Shown here in pieces: positions 1 to 6,931 of a stretch of DNA of 47,798 bases. Location: NCBI RefSeq assembly GCF_039539445.1, contig NZ_BAABDD010000034.1:1-47798 (forward strand), given 5' to 3'. Below the pieces are notes generated by a model, which worked only from the letters and a program-made list of their open reading frames with translations, was not told where the DNA came from and searched no databases. How positions within the stretch are numbered: the stretch's first letter is position 1; the number at the start of each line of letters is the position of its first letter. Origin of the DNA: Salinactinospora qingdaonensis (lineage in GTDB: Bacteria; Actinomycetota; Actinomycetes; Streptosporangiales; Streptosporangiaceae). The position numbers were made by a program, and so were the translations under genes.

Positions 1-269
1 CCCCCCTCGCGGGGCTGCTCCAGCAACTCCTGGACCGCCACCAACACCGCCCCCAACGGCATCCCCACCGCCACCGCCAACTCGACCACCGACACCCCCG
101 GCCACGCCCGCTCCCACACCCCACGCACCACCGAGCCCACCCCTACCGGCCCCGGGTTCGCCTGGGAGGCCAGCGGGTCCACAAGGGAATGCACCAACAC
201 CGGCTCACGCGCAAACCCGCCCCCATACCGCGAAGCGGTTCGTGACCCGACACAACCAGGTGAGGCCAT
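1..269 (-). CDS. DUF742 family protein (partial, runs off left edge)
   Basis: About 90 N-terminal residues are visible. The stretch VWERAWPGVSVVELAVAVGM and the following PLGAVLVAVQELLE match the winged-helix-like DUF742 domain (family form: SVAELAxxLxLPLGVxRVLxGDL). DUF742 proteins are the CvnC component of actinobacterial conservons, which couple a sensor kinase, a roadblock protein and a small GTPase at the membrane. The start is ATG at 269 with GGAG about nine bases upstream. The roadblock gene lies just upstream on the same strand with a 143-base gap, wider than the usual overlap in these operons. The GTPase gene would be expected beyond the left edge. The family assignment comes from sequence memory only. 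Confidence 0.72.
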   Translation of the reverse strand, partial: MASPGCVGSRTASRYGGGFAREPVLVHSLVDPLASQANPGPVGVGSVVRGVWERAWPGVSVVELAVAVGMPLGAVLVAVQELLEQPREG

Positions 270-412
270 AACTGGAATCTCCGTTTCCGTCAACAACACG
301 CAAGAAAAAGAAGCAGGACTACAACCGTCGAGCGCGAGCGCCCCCTCGCAGCCGGGTGACGTCTCGCGCCCCCATATCCGTCCGCCGTTGTCTCCGCGAA
401 GCGTTCCGAGGC

Positions 413-862
413 TCACCTCCCCGCCCCCGAGCCCCCGGCTTCGGTTCGCTGCCGCAGGTGCTCACGCACCTGCGGTGTCAGGGCGTGCCCCGCGTCTTCG
501 ACCAGCCGCATCATCTGATAAGCCACAACCTTCAAATCAGCCTGCACGCCGGCCAGCACCGCCAGATGGGAGCCGTCGCTGATGCCCATCACCACCAGAT
601 GACCCCCGCCCATGCGCACGATCACCTGCTCACAGCCGCCCTTGCCGAACAACCGGGCCGCCCCCGCGGCCAGGCTGTGCAGCCCACTGACGATCGCGCT
701 CAACCGCTCAGCAGCCTCACGCGCAAACCCGTGAGAACCGGTCAACAACAACCCATCGCTGGAAACCACCACCGCATGCTCAACCCCCGACACCCCACCC
801 ACGAAGTTCGAGACAAGCCAGGCGAGTTCTTCGCTTTCAACGGCTGCCGATGACGTGGTCAC
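413..862 (-). CDS. Roadblock/LC7 domain protein (conservon CvnB-like)
   Basis: This 149-residue protein has the pattern of actinobacterial roadblock/LC7 proteins: LAWLVSNFVGGVSGVEHAVV, then VVSSDGLLLTGS, ERLSAIVSGLHSLAAGAARL, a central QVIVRMGGGHLVVMGISDGS strand pair and LAVLAGVQADLKVVAYQM. These cytosolic proteins partner with Ras-like GTPases and sensor kinases. The start is GTG at 862. The next gene on the strand encodes a DUF742 protein, the usual partner, so this is the 5' part of a conservon whose GTPase lies outside the window. No sensor kinase precedes it: the neighbour upstream is a divergent XRE regulator, so the operon may lack its kinase. Confidence 0.85.
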   Translation of the reverse strand: MTTSSAAVESEELAWLVSNFVGGVSGVEHAVVVSSDGLLLTGSHGFAREAAERLSAIVSGLHSLAAGAARLFGKGGCEQVIVRMGGGHLVVMGISDGSHLAVLAGVQADLKVVAYQMMRLVEDAGHALTPQVREHLRQRTEAGGSGAGR

Positions 863-1043
863 CCTCGCCTCCTCACCTTGCGCGGCTGTTCTGTGTTTCC
901 GTGCGAAGGGGGCGCGTGGTCTTGTCCGGGCCTGTGATCTCGCATGCCAACGAGTCTCGTGCTCGTCCTGGTTACGGTGCGAGACAATGGCTTGAGGAAT
1001 TGGCGTTCAAACAGTTGAAAGTCGTGGCTGAGGAGATTGAGGA

Positions 1044-2378
1044 GTGGTGTGTCGAAATTGCGGGCGTGACCGGCCACGGTGTGGCTGCATCCCGGAGGGG
1101 TTTTGGCAGTCCCCTGAGGCCATCGCGGCACTGACGCGGCTCGACATGGCCGCGCTCATCGGGCTGCTGCGTCGCTACAGTGACCTCTCCCAAAGCGCGC
1201 TTGCCCGCCTGATGGGGCTTTCTCCCGGCATGGTGTCGATGCTGGAATCGGGACAAACCCAACTCACCAACATCACCAAAATCTGGTCCGCCCTGGAAGC
1301 GCTGCAAGCCCCACGCCTGGTCCCCGAGTCTGTGGCCGAAGCCCCCAACGTCAGCGAGGAAAACCAGGCTTCTTCCACTGACGACGATCCCACTTCAGTA
1401 CTTTCTCGCCTGCTCCCCCCGGCAGATGCGCTCGAACCGCTGGCTGCCAAAACCGGTCGACGCCTTGGCGCAAGCACGGTCGAGGACCTCACCGCCCGAG
1501 TACACGGTCTACGGCTGGCCGACGACGTGCTGGCCGGAGGCGATTTGATCCAGCCCGCCCGCCGAGAACTCAACACCGCCCTGCACCTTTACAACCACAG
1601 CACCCACACTGAAGAGGTCGGCCAAGCACTCCTGTCCGCGATCGCCGAGCTAGCCCAAATCGTGGGCTGGATCCTCAGCGACGCTGGCGGCCATACCGAA
1701 GCCGAGCGCATCTACCGCCTCGGACTCACCGCCGCCCGCCAAGCCGGAAACAGCACGCTCGCAGGAAACATTGCGGGGTCACTGGCCTACCAGTGGAGCA
1801 ATACAGGCCAGCCTCAACAGGCAGTGGAATTAGCAACCGCCGCCCTCACCGAAGCCGGATCCCACGTCCATCCCACAGCGCGCGCCCTGTTTTTCGACCG
1901 TCTGGCCTGGAGCCACGCCCAAGCCGGTGACGCCCAAGCAGCCATCCGTGCCCTCAGTCACGCCCACGAAGCCCTTGCCGCCGACGCTTCCGATCAGGCG
2001 CCGGAGTGGGCCTACTGGGTTAACGATGCCGAACTGAAGGTCATGGACGCTCGCGTCTACACCGAACTGCGCCGCCCTTTGCGCGCCGTGCCTTTGCTCT
2101 CGGAAGCCCTCGACCGCTACGACGCCACTCACGCCCGCGAACTCGCGTTGTATCTGTCGTGGCTGGCCGTGGCCTATGCCGACGCTAATGAACCCGAACA
2201 GGCCGTGGCCGTCGCCGATCACATGCTCACCCTTTCCGCCGATCTCGCTAGCGACCGGATCAGCCAACGCGCCCGCGTCGTCCTCGACCGCCTCGTCCGG
2301 TTTAGCCAGATAAGTGAGGTGCATAATTTTCTCGAACGCGCATCCGCATCTTCATCGGTACGATCAGCGGAGTCATAG
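1044..2378 (+). CDS. XRE-family regulator with N-terminal four-Cys motif and TPR-like sensor region (paralogue 1)
   Basis: The 444-residue protein begins with Cys3, Cys6, Cys13 and Cys15 (CxxC, then CxC) followed by IPEGFW, which looks like a small metal-binding knuckle. An XRE helix-turn-helix follows (about residues 33-80; LSQSALARLMGLSPGMVSML), then about 300 residues of alpha-helical TPR-like repeats (e.g. LGLTAARQAGNSTLAGNIAG). XRE plus TPR regulators usually bind DNA through the HTH and a ligand or peptide through the repeats. The start is GTG at 1044 with a GAGGAG-type site just upstream. Two paralogues lie at 3750-5186 and 21389-22858. CRISPR array 1 with its leader follows directly. 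The metal binding is inferred. Confidence 0.85.
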   Translation: MVCRNCGRDRPRCGCIPEGFWQSPEAIAALTRLDMAALIGLLRRYSDLSQSALARLMGLSPGMVSMLESGQTQLTNITKIWSALEALQAPRLVPESVAEAPNVSEENQASSTDDDPTSVLSRLLPPADALEPLAAKTGRRLGASTVEDLTARVHGLRLADDVLAGGDLIQPARRELNTALHLYNHSTHTEEVGQALLSAIAELAQIVGWILSDAGGHTEAERIYRLGLTAARQAGNSTLAGNIAGSLAYQWSNTGQPQQAVELATAALTEAGSHVHPTARALFFDRLAWSHAQAGDAQAAIRALSHAHEALAADASDQAPEWAYWVNDAELKVMDARVYTELRRPLRAVPLLSEALDRYDATHARELALYLSWLAVAYADANEPEQAVAVADHMLTLSADLASDRISQRARVVLDRLVRFSQISEVHNFLERASASSSVRSAES

Positions 2379-2440
2379 CCTTGGAAACACTCTCCTTGGT
2401 GGCTGGCCGAGACGGTCGAATGCTTCAAGCGGAGTCAGGG

Positions 2441-2597
2441 AGCGTTGCCTATGAGGCGACGTTTCGTGCTTAGGAACCTGGAGTGGTCATTGGATTCGGG
2501 GGAGGTTCCCAAGCGCGAAACGGACAAGGAGTGATGAAATGCTGCTGGGTCAGGGGGCTTTGTGCTCAGAGGACCGGTGTTTTCCCTGCTCAGTCAG
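2441..2597 (+). promoter_or_regulatory. CRISPR leader 1
   Basis: This stretch is nearly identical over about 140 bases to the sequences before the other two arrays. Shared blocks are GTGCTTAGGAACCTGGAG, GGAGGTTCCCAAGC, CGGACAAGGAG, AAATGCTGCTGGG and TTTTCCCTGCTCAGTCAG, ending directly at the first repeat. The GGAACCT/AGGTTCC pair forms an inverted repeat. Leader position implies transcription and spacer addition from the left, on the + strand. Confidence 0.85.
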
Positions 2598-2599
2598 CT

Positions 2600-2776
2600 G
2601 GCAGTCACCCTCCGGGGTGGCTGAGGATCGCAACGTAAAGTTCCCGGATCGCCGCCTTAGCTGCGGGAGGGCAGTCACCCTCCGGGGTGGCTGAGGATCG
2701 CAACGGGGATCTCGTCTTCGGCGTAGCGCTCGGTCAGCCGTGGCAGTCACCCTCCGGGGTGGCTGAGGATCGCGAT
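2600..2776 (+). CRISPR. CRISPR array 1 (3 repeats, 2 spacers)
   Basis: Repeat cores of 35 bases lie at 2600-2634, 2670-2704 and 2742-2776, starting GGCAGTCACCCTCCGGGGTG and ending GCTGAGGATCGCAAC. The last copy is altered at its end (CGCGAT in place of CGCAAC), as expected for a leader-distal terminal repeat. The two spacers are about 35-37 bases and differ from each other. The repeat differs from array 2 at two positions: T instead of C in the left arm and G instead of A in the right arm. No cas genes lie nearby. Confidence 0.93.
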
Positions 2777-2832
2777 CAAGAGATGGGTGTGCCTCGGTTT
2801 GTGGGGTTGGCTTGCTGGGTTTCAGACGTCCC

Positions 2833-3753
2833 CTATCGATAGGGGGACCAGCGGGTGTGGGTGTCGTTGGCGCGTAGGGTGCGGTAGCGGTGTTCCCATT
2901 GTTTGCGAATCCTCGGGGTGGCTTCTGCGAGGTTGGGCAGGACCGAGGTCACGAGTTGGAGTTCGCGCAGTCGTCGTAGGCTGGCGAAGCCGGGCCAGGT
3001 GAGGACGTCGAAGCCGTAGCTTTTGGCCAGGGGAGTGTGGGCGTCGGTGGCGTAGTCCATGCGGAGTTTGCCCACTGCGGCCGGGGTTAGGTCCCATTCG
3101 CGGGGGCCGTGGCTGACGCCGTCGAAGTCGCAGATGACCGGGCCGCTGGGGCCGGGGATGAGGTTGCCCAGGAACGGATCGCCGTGGATGACCCCCGCGG
3201 GGAGGGCGTAGTCCAGTTCAGCGAGTTCGTCTTCCAGTTCCTCGCAGCGGGTTCGGAGCCAGTCCAGGTCGCCTGCGGGGACACCGGTCGCGTCGTCGAT
3301 GCGGGTGTGGATCTTGCCGAGAAGGTTCCACCGGGGGAGGTCGAACGGTGGTTCCGGGAGGGCGTGGATGCTTCGGATGATGGCGCCCAGGTCCTGGCCG
3401 GTGGGTGCTGGTCCGGTGGCGGGGACGTGGTGCCACAGGGTGGCCGCGTGCTCGTCTACGCACACGGGCTGGTCGACGCCTTCCAGCAGGCGCACCGCGG
3501 GAATGTCGTGGTCGGCGAACCAGCGGGCGGCGTGGACGACGGTGGTGATGCGTTCTCGTACGGTTCGCGATCCGGCGATGCGCACCACGACCGGGTGGTG
3601 GGGGAGGCGGAAGGCGGCGTTGTTGGTGAACTTGATCAGCTCGGCGCCCGTGGGGTCCAGGTTCGCCTGCTCGCAGATGGCCGCGAGGATGTTTTGGAGC
3701 CGTTGTTCGGTGAGCGCTTTGCCGGCGGTCGGCGCGGCGGAGGATTCACTCAT
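2833..3753 (-). CDS. Aminoglycoside phosphotransferase (APH)-family kinase-like protein
   Basis: This 306-residue protein has the APH/choline-kinase fold signature: an N-terminal lobe with HPVVVRIAG, the catalytic-loop motif GVIHGDPFLGNLI (HxDxxxxN type) and the metal-binding segment VICDFDGVSHGPREWDL. Such enzymes phosphorylate small molecules such as aminoglycosides, homoserine or sugars; the substrate here is unknown. The start ATG overlaps the end of the upstream XRE/TPR regulator gene by four bases, so the two are translationally coupled. This regulator-plus-APH pairing suggests the kinase belongs to a small-molecule signalling or resistance unit rather than to the neighbouring lanthipeptide operon. 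Confidence 0.85.
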   Translation of the reverse strand: MSESSAAPTAGKALTEQRLQNILAAICEQANLDPTGAELIKFTNNAAFRLPHHPVVVRIAGSRTVRERITTVVHAARWFADHDIPAVRLLEGVDQPVCVDEHAATLWHHVPATGPAPTGQDLGAIIRSIHALPEPPFDLPRWNLLGKIHTRIDDATGVPAGDLDWLRTRCEELEDELAELDYALPAGVIHGDPFLGNLIPGPSGPVICDFDGVSHGPREWDLTPAAVGKLRMDYATDAHTPLAKSYGFDVLTWPGFASLRRLRELQLVTSVLPNLAEATPRIRKQWEHRYRTLRANDTHTRWSPYR

Positions 3754-5186
3754 GTCGGGCGAATGTTAGCAACGCGCTCGGCAAGATCTTGTGCTTCGCC
3801 TCCTGGGGTTGCTACGGCGGCCGTGCGGATGGGTTCGAGTCGGTCTACGACTCGGCCTGACCGCAGGGACAATGCCAGATCGACGGCCTGGTGCCCCGTC
3901 GTGACTCCGATGTCGGTGTCGCCGTTGCGGAGGTGGGCGGTGGCCAGGGCGGAGAGTTCGAAGGCCCGGCTTCGACTCATGTCATCGTCGCGGCGTGATA
4001 GTGCACGGTGCAGGTTGTCCGTGGAGCGGGTGTAGGAGCGCGGAGACTGGGTGGGCAGGGAGGCGCTGGCCACCCCCGTCATGGCGAGCAGGTCGGCCTC
4101 GCCGAAGAACTGGACCCAGTGTGGGGCGTGGTTGTGGTCGGCTCGGGCGAAGCTGTCCTGGGCGCGGTCGAGGCAATGCTGGGAGCGTGTCTCCTCGTCG
4201 AGTAGGGCATGGGCCCACGCTTCGTTGGCGCACAGCAGTGCAACGGTCAGGTGGCAGGTGGAAGCTTGTGCCTCCAGTTGTCCAAGCTGGAAGAACTTCA
4301 GGGCGTCCTCGGTGAGGCCAAGGTGGAGGTGCAGCCGTCCCATGCGGTAGAGGATGGTGGCCGAAAGCGACGGAGCGTTGGCTTGCTTGGCGGCCCGTAG
4401 GGCGAGGGCGAAGTGGTGGCGGGCGGTGGGGTGGGAGCCGATGTCGAAATCGACCCATCCTGCCAGGTTGTGCAGGTCCGCGAGCGTCATCCGCAGCCGA
4501 CGGGCGACGTCGCTGGCGTGGTCTTGCTGTAGGTAGTGGTGGGCTCGTTGCACGTAGGCATCCACCGCGTCTTTCGTGACACCGCCGCCGAAACGGTAGT
4601 CGGAGGCGCGCAGGGTAGCGATCATGGCGTCTAGATGGTCGACGTCGACGTGGGTGACCTGGGCGGGGATGGGCACCGCCGCCGGTTGCCAACCGGCGCT
4701 TTGGTCGGCTGATTCGGCGGTGTCGAGGATGCCGACGGTGATGTGGGCAGCCTCGGCCAGCAGCCAGCGTCCCTGGCTGTCCTTCTCGGCCTCGCCACTG
4801 TGGCCGAGGGGGAAGGGCGAGTCCACGACTCCCGCCGGCTGCTTGCCTTTTCGTGGGGGGAGGTGAGCCCTCGCGGTGCCCTCTTGGCTGACTCCGAGTC
4901 CTTCGAGGCCGCGCCGCACCTTGCTGAGGTTTTGCAGCGGATGGCCGGATTCGAGCTTGGACACGCTTGCCTGGGAGATGTCCATCAGTCGCGCGATGGA
5001 CTCTTGTGTCAGACGGGCGCGAGACCGCAGCAACTGCACGATGGTGACCAGGTCCAAGTTGCTGGCTGCCCGAGCTGTGTCCGGCTGTTGCCAGAAGTCC
5101 TGGGGGATGCACACGCAGGTGCGTATACGCCTGATTGTCCCCTCACGGGAACGACCGCAGTTTCTGCAGGTCACTATGGCCACCAC
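3750..5186 (-). CDS. XRE-family regulator with N-terminal four-Cys motif and TPR-like sensor region (paralogue 2)
   Basis: This is a paralogue of the regulators at 1044 and 21389. From the start used here the cysteines are at 7, 10, 24 and 26 (CRNCGR, then CVCIPQDFW), with a longer 13-residue linker than its relatives. The HTH is near residues 45-100 (LTQESIARLMDISQASVSKL), followed by TPR-like helices to the end, including FALALRAAKQANAPSLSATI. GTG codons at 5186, 5183 and 5174 are all possible starts. The 5174 GTG gives the same short N-terminus as the paralogues and has GAAGGG about 11 bases upstream. The gene is divergent from the FxLD methyltransferase across 243 bases and overlaps the APH gene at its end, so it could control either. 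Confidence 0.85.
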   Translation of the reverse strand: MVAIVTCRNCGRSREGTIRRIRTCVCIPQDFWQQPDTARAASNLDLVTIVQLLRSRARLTQESIARLMDISQASVSKLESGHPLQNLSKVRRGLEGLGVSQEGTARAHLPPRKGKQPAGVVDSPFPLGHSGEAEKDSQGRWLLAEAAHITVGILDTAESADQSAGWQPAAVPIPAQVTHVDVDHLDAMIATLRASDYRFGGGVTKDAVDAYVQRAHHYLQQDHASDVARRLRMTLADLHNLAGWVDFDIGSHPTARHHFALALRAAKQANAPSLSATILYRMGRLHLHLGLTEDALKFFQLGQLEAQASTCHLTVALLCANEAWAHALLDEETRSQHCLDRAQDSFARADHNHAPHWVQFFGEADLLAMTGVASASLPTQSPRSYTRSTDNLHRALSRRDDDMSRSRAFELSALATAHLRNGDTDIGVTTGHQAVDLALSLRSGRVVDRLEPIRTAAVATPGGEAQDLAERVANIRPT

Positions 5187-5429
5187 CCTTCAGCGGCGTG
5201 ATTATTCCGCTTGTAATAGCCCCCGCTGTCCCACCGGTGAACACTTGGGACCACGACATGGTCGCTGTGGGCAAGGAAGATCAATACGTCTGCAGGTTGG
5301 GGTTTCCGAAGCGGGACGGATGCCGACGATCGTCTCGGATCGGGGCGCCCAACAGGGTCGCATGCTTTGCCGTTGCTCGCGCGCCGTGTATCGAAACGGA
5401 CGATCCGAAAAAATCAGGAAAGGAAGAAC

Positions 5430-6665
5430 GTGAATACAGCGCACGGTTCTGACACCCGTGCTGACGAAGCGGCTGCCGAAAATTCTCCCGTATCTGAGTT
5501 GCGCGAGGCGATGATCACGGAGTTGCGTGATCTTTCCGCGCTCACTGACGCCAGGGTTGAAGGCGCGTTCCGCTCGGTGGAGCGGCATCGGTTCACTCCT
5601 GGGGTGTCCCTGGAGGTCGCTTACGCGGCCAACAGTCCGGTGATCACCGACTACGACGACCAGGGCCAGGCCCGCAGCGCGATCTCGGCGGCCAGCATCC
5701 AGGCGACGATGCTGGAACAAGCCGATATCCGGCCGGGCATGCGGGTGCTGGAGATCGGCTCGGGCGGCTACAACGCGGCCTTGATCCGCGAACTGGTCGG
5801 CCCCACCGGGCGGGTCGTCACCCTTGACATCGACCCGGCGGTGGTCGAACGCGCCCGGGCCTGCCTGCACCAGACCGGCTACGACGACGTGTCCGTGCGC
5901 CTTGGCGACGCCGAGGAGGGAGTCGCCGACACGGCGCCCTATGACCGCATCCTCGTCACCGTGGGCGCCTGGGACATTCCACCCGCCTGGATCGACCAGC
6001 TCGCCGCCGATGGCAGGATCGTCGTTGCGTTGCGCATGCGAGGCGCGACGCGCTCGGTGGTGTTCGAACGCGAGGACGATCATCTGGTCAGCCGGCAGCA
6101 CCACCTGTGCGGCTTCGTCCCCATCCAGGGCATCGGCGCCCACACCGAACGTCGGGTCGCCATCGACGGCGACGAGGTCGTGCTGCGCACCGACGATGAC
6201 GCCCCGATCGACGCCGACCGACTCCGGGCAGCGCTGGGTATGCCCCGTCTGGAGCAGTGGACGGGGGTGGAGCTCACCAACATCGGCGACCTCGACCTGT
6301 ACCTGGCCACCATGATCCCGACCTTCGGGCTGTTGACGGCCTCGCACAGTGCGGTGCAACGTGACGTGGTCTCGGCGACGACGCTGCGGGGGGCGCCGAC
6401 GTCTGTTTCCGACGATGGGTTCGCCTACCGGATCAAACGCCGCAGCGGCGGTGACCACTTCGAACTCGGGGTACATGCCTACGGCCCCGATGCCGCCCAC
6501 CTCGCAGAGGAGTATACGGAGCTGATCCGCGCCTGGTACCGCGACCACTGCCACGGCCCGGGGGCGCGTATCCGGGTCTATCCCGCCGGAACCACACCGC
6601 TCGATCTCGACGCCGATCGCCTCATCCCCAAAAAGCACACCCACGTCCACGTTTCCTGGAATTGA
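5430..6665 (+). CDS. FxLD-system methyltransferase (PCMT-like O-methyltransferase)
   Basis: The 411-residue protein has a protein-L-isoaspartate-O-methyltransferase-like domain: RFTPGVSLEVAY near the N-terminus, SAM motif I (RVLEIGSGGYNAALIRELVG), acidic GRVVTLDIDPAVVERA, and YDRILVTVGAWDIPPAW. A roughly 190-residue C-terminal extension is typical of the FxLD-system methyltransferases. Relatives in class I lanthipeptide pathways (OlvSA type) methylate a core-peptide aspartate, which then rearranges to isoaspartate. The GTG start at 5430 was chosen for its good AGGAAAGG site; an in-frame extension back to 5367 has none. The precursor gene begins 20 bases after the stop. Assignment rests on the methyltransferase motifs plus the adjacent FxLD precursor, LanB and LanC. 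Confidence 0.9.
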   Translation: MNTAHGSDTRADEAAAENSPVSELREAMITELRDLSALTDARVEGAFRSVERHRFTPGVSLEVAYAANSPVITDYDDQGQARSAISAASIQATMLEQADIRPGMRVLEIGSGGYNAALIRELVGPTGRVVTLDIDPAVVERARACLHQTGYDDVSVRLGDAEEGVADTAPYDRILVTVGAWDIPPAWIDQLAADGRIVVALRMRGATRSVVFEREDDHLVSRQHHLCGFVPIQGIGAHTERRVAIDGDEVVLRTDDDAPIDADRLRAALGMPRLEQWTGVELTNIGDLDLYLATMIPTFGLLTASHSAVQRDVVSATTLRGAPTSVSDDGFAYRIKRRSGGDHFELGVHAYGPDAAHLAEEYTELIRAWYRDHCHGPGARIRVYPAGTTPLDLDADRLIPKKHTHVHVSWN

Positions 6666-6685
6666 CAGAAACGGAGCCACACCAT

Positions 6686-6832
6686 ATGGAAACACCGACT
6701 GATGGGCCGCTGGGCGAATTCGATCTCGATGTGAGCACCATCGAACGCGGAGTGACCGCTGATGAACTCCTGCAAGTAACCGGCGACGGCTGCGGGCACA
6801 CCTGCGAGAGCGCCTGTAATACCTGCCCCTGA
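6686..6832 (+). CDS. FxLD-family lanthipeptide precursor peptide
   Basis: This 48-residue peptide begins METPTDGPLGEFDLDVSTIE and carries the leader motif Phe12-Asp13-Leu14-Asp15 (FxLD). The C-terminal core region is rich in Cys and Ser/Thr: Cys36, Cys40, Cys44 and Cys47, with Thr32, Thr39, Ser42 and Thr46 available for dehydration, so up to four (methyl)lanthionine rings are possible. Asp34 sits between two glycines, a favourable context for aspartate methylation and isoaspartate formation by the upstream enzyme. The ATG at 6686 follows GGAGCC at 6673-6678. The gene lies between the methyltransferase and LanB genes, and a strong hairpin follows. Ring pattern and leader cleavage site cannot be read from sequence. 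Confidence 0.93.
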   Translation: METPTDGPLGEFDLDVSTIERGVTADELLQVTGDGCGHTCESACNTCP

Positions 6833-6866
6833 CTTTCCGGAATCCTCTCTGTATAGCGCGAAAAAC

Positions 6867-6897
6867 CCGGTGGCCGAATCGTGTGTTCGGCCACCGG
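6867..6897 (+). terminator. Hairpin between precursor and LanB genes (attenuator or partial terminator)
   Basis: A perfect 12-base-pair stem CCGGTGGCCGAA / TTCGGCCACCGG encloses a 7-base loop. It begins 34 bases after the precursor stop, with no U-tract behind it. Such read-through hairpins commonly make precursor mRNA more abundant than enzyme mRNA. The structure is read directly from the sequence; the function is inferred. Confidence 0.75.
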
Positions 6898-6931
6898 CGG
6901 CGGTTCTTGGGACAGCAAGTTGGTGGTGTGA

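Noticed and set aside
6686..6832. Reading the Cys-rich peptide as a zinc-finger protein
   Set aside because: The FxLD leader motif and its place between a PCMT-like methyltransferase and LanB/LanC identify it as a lanthipeptide precursor.
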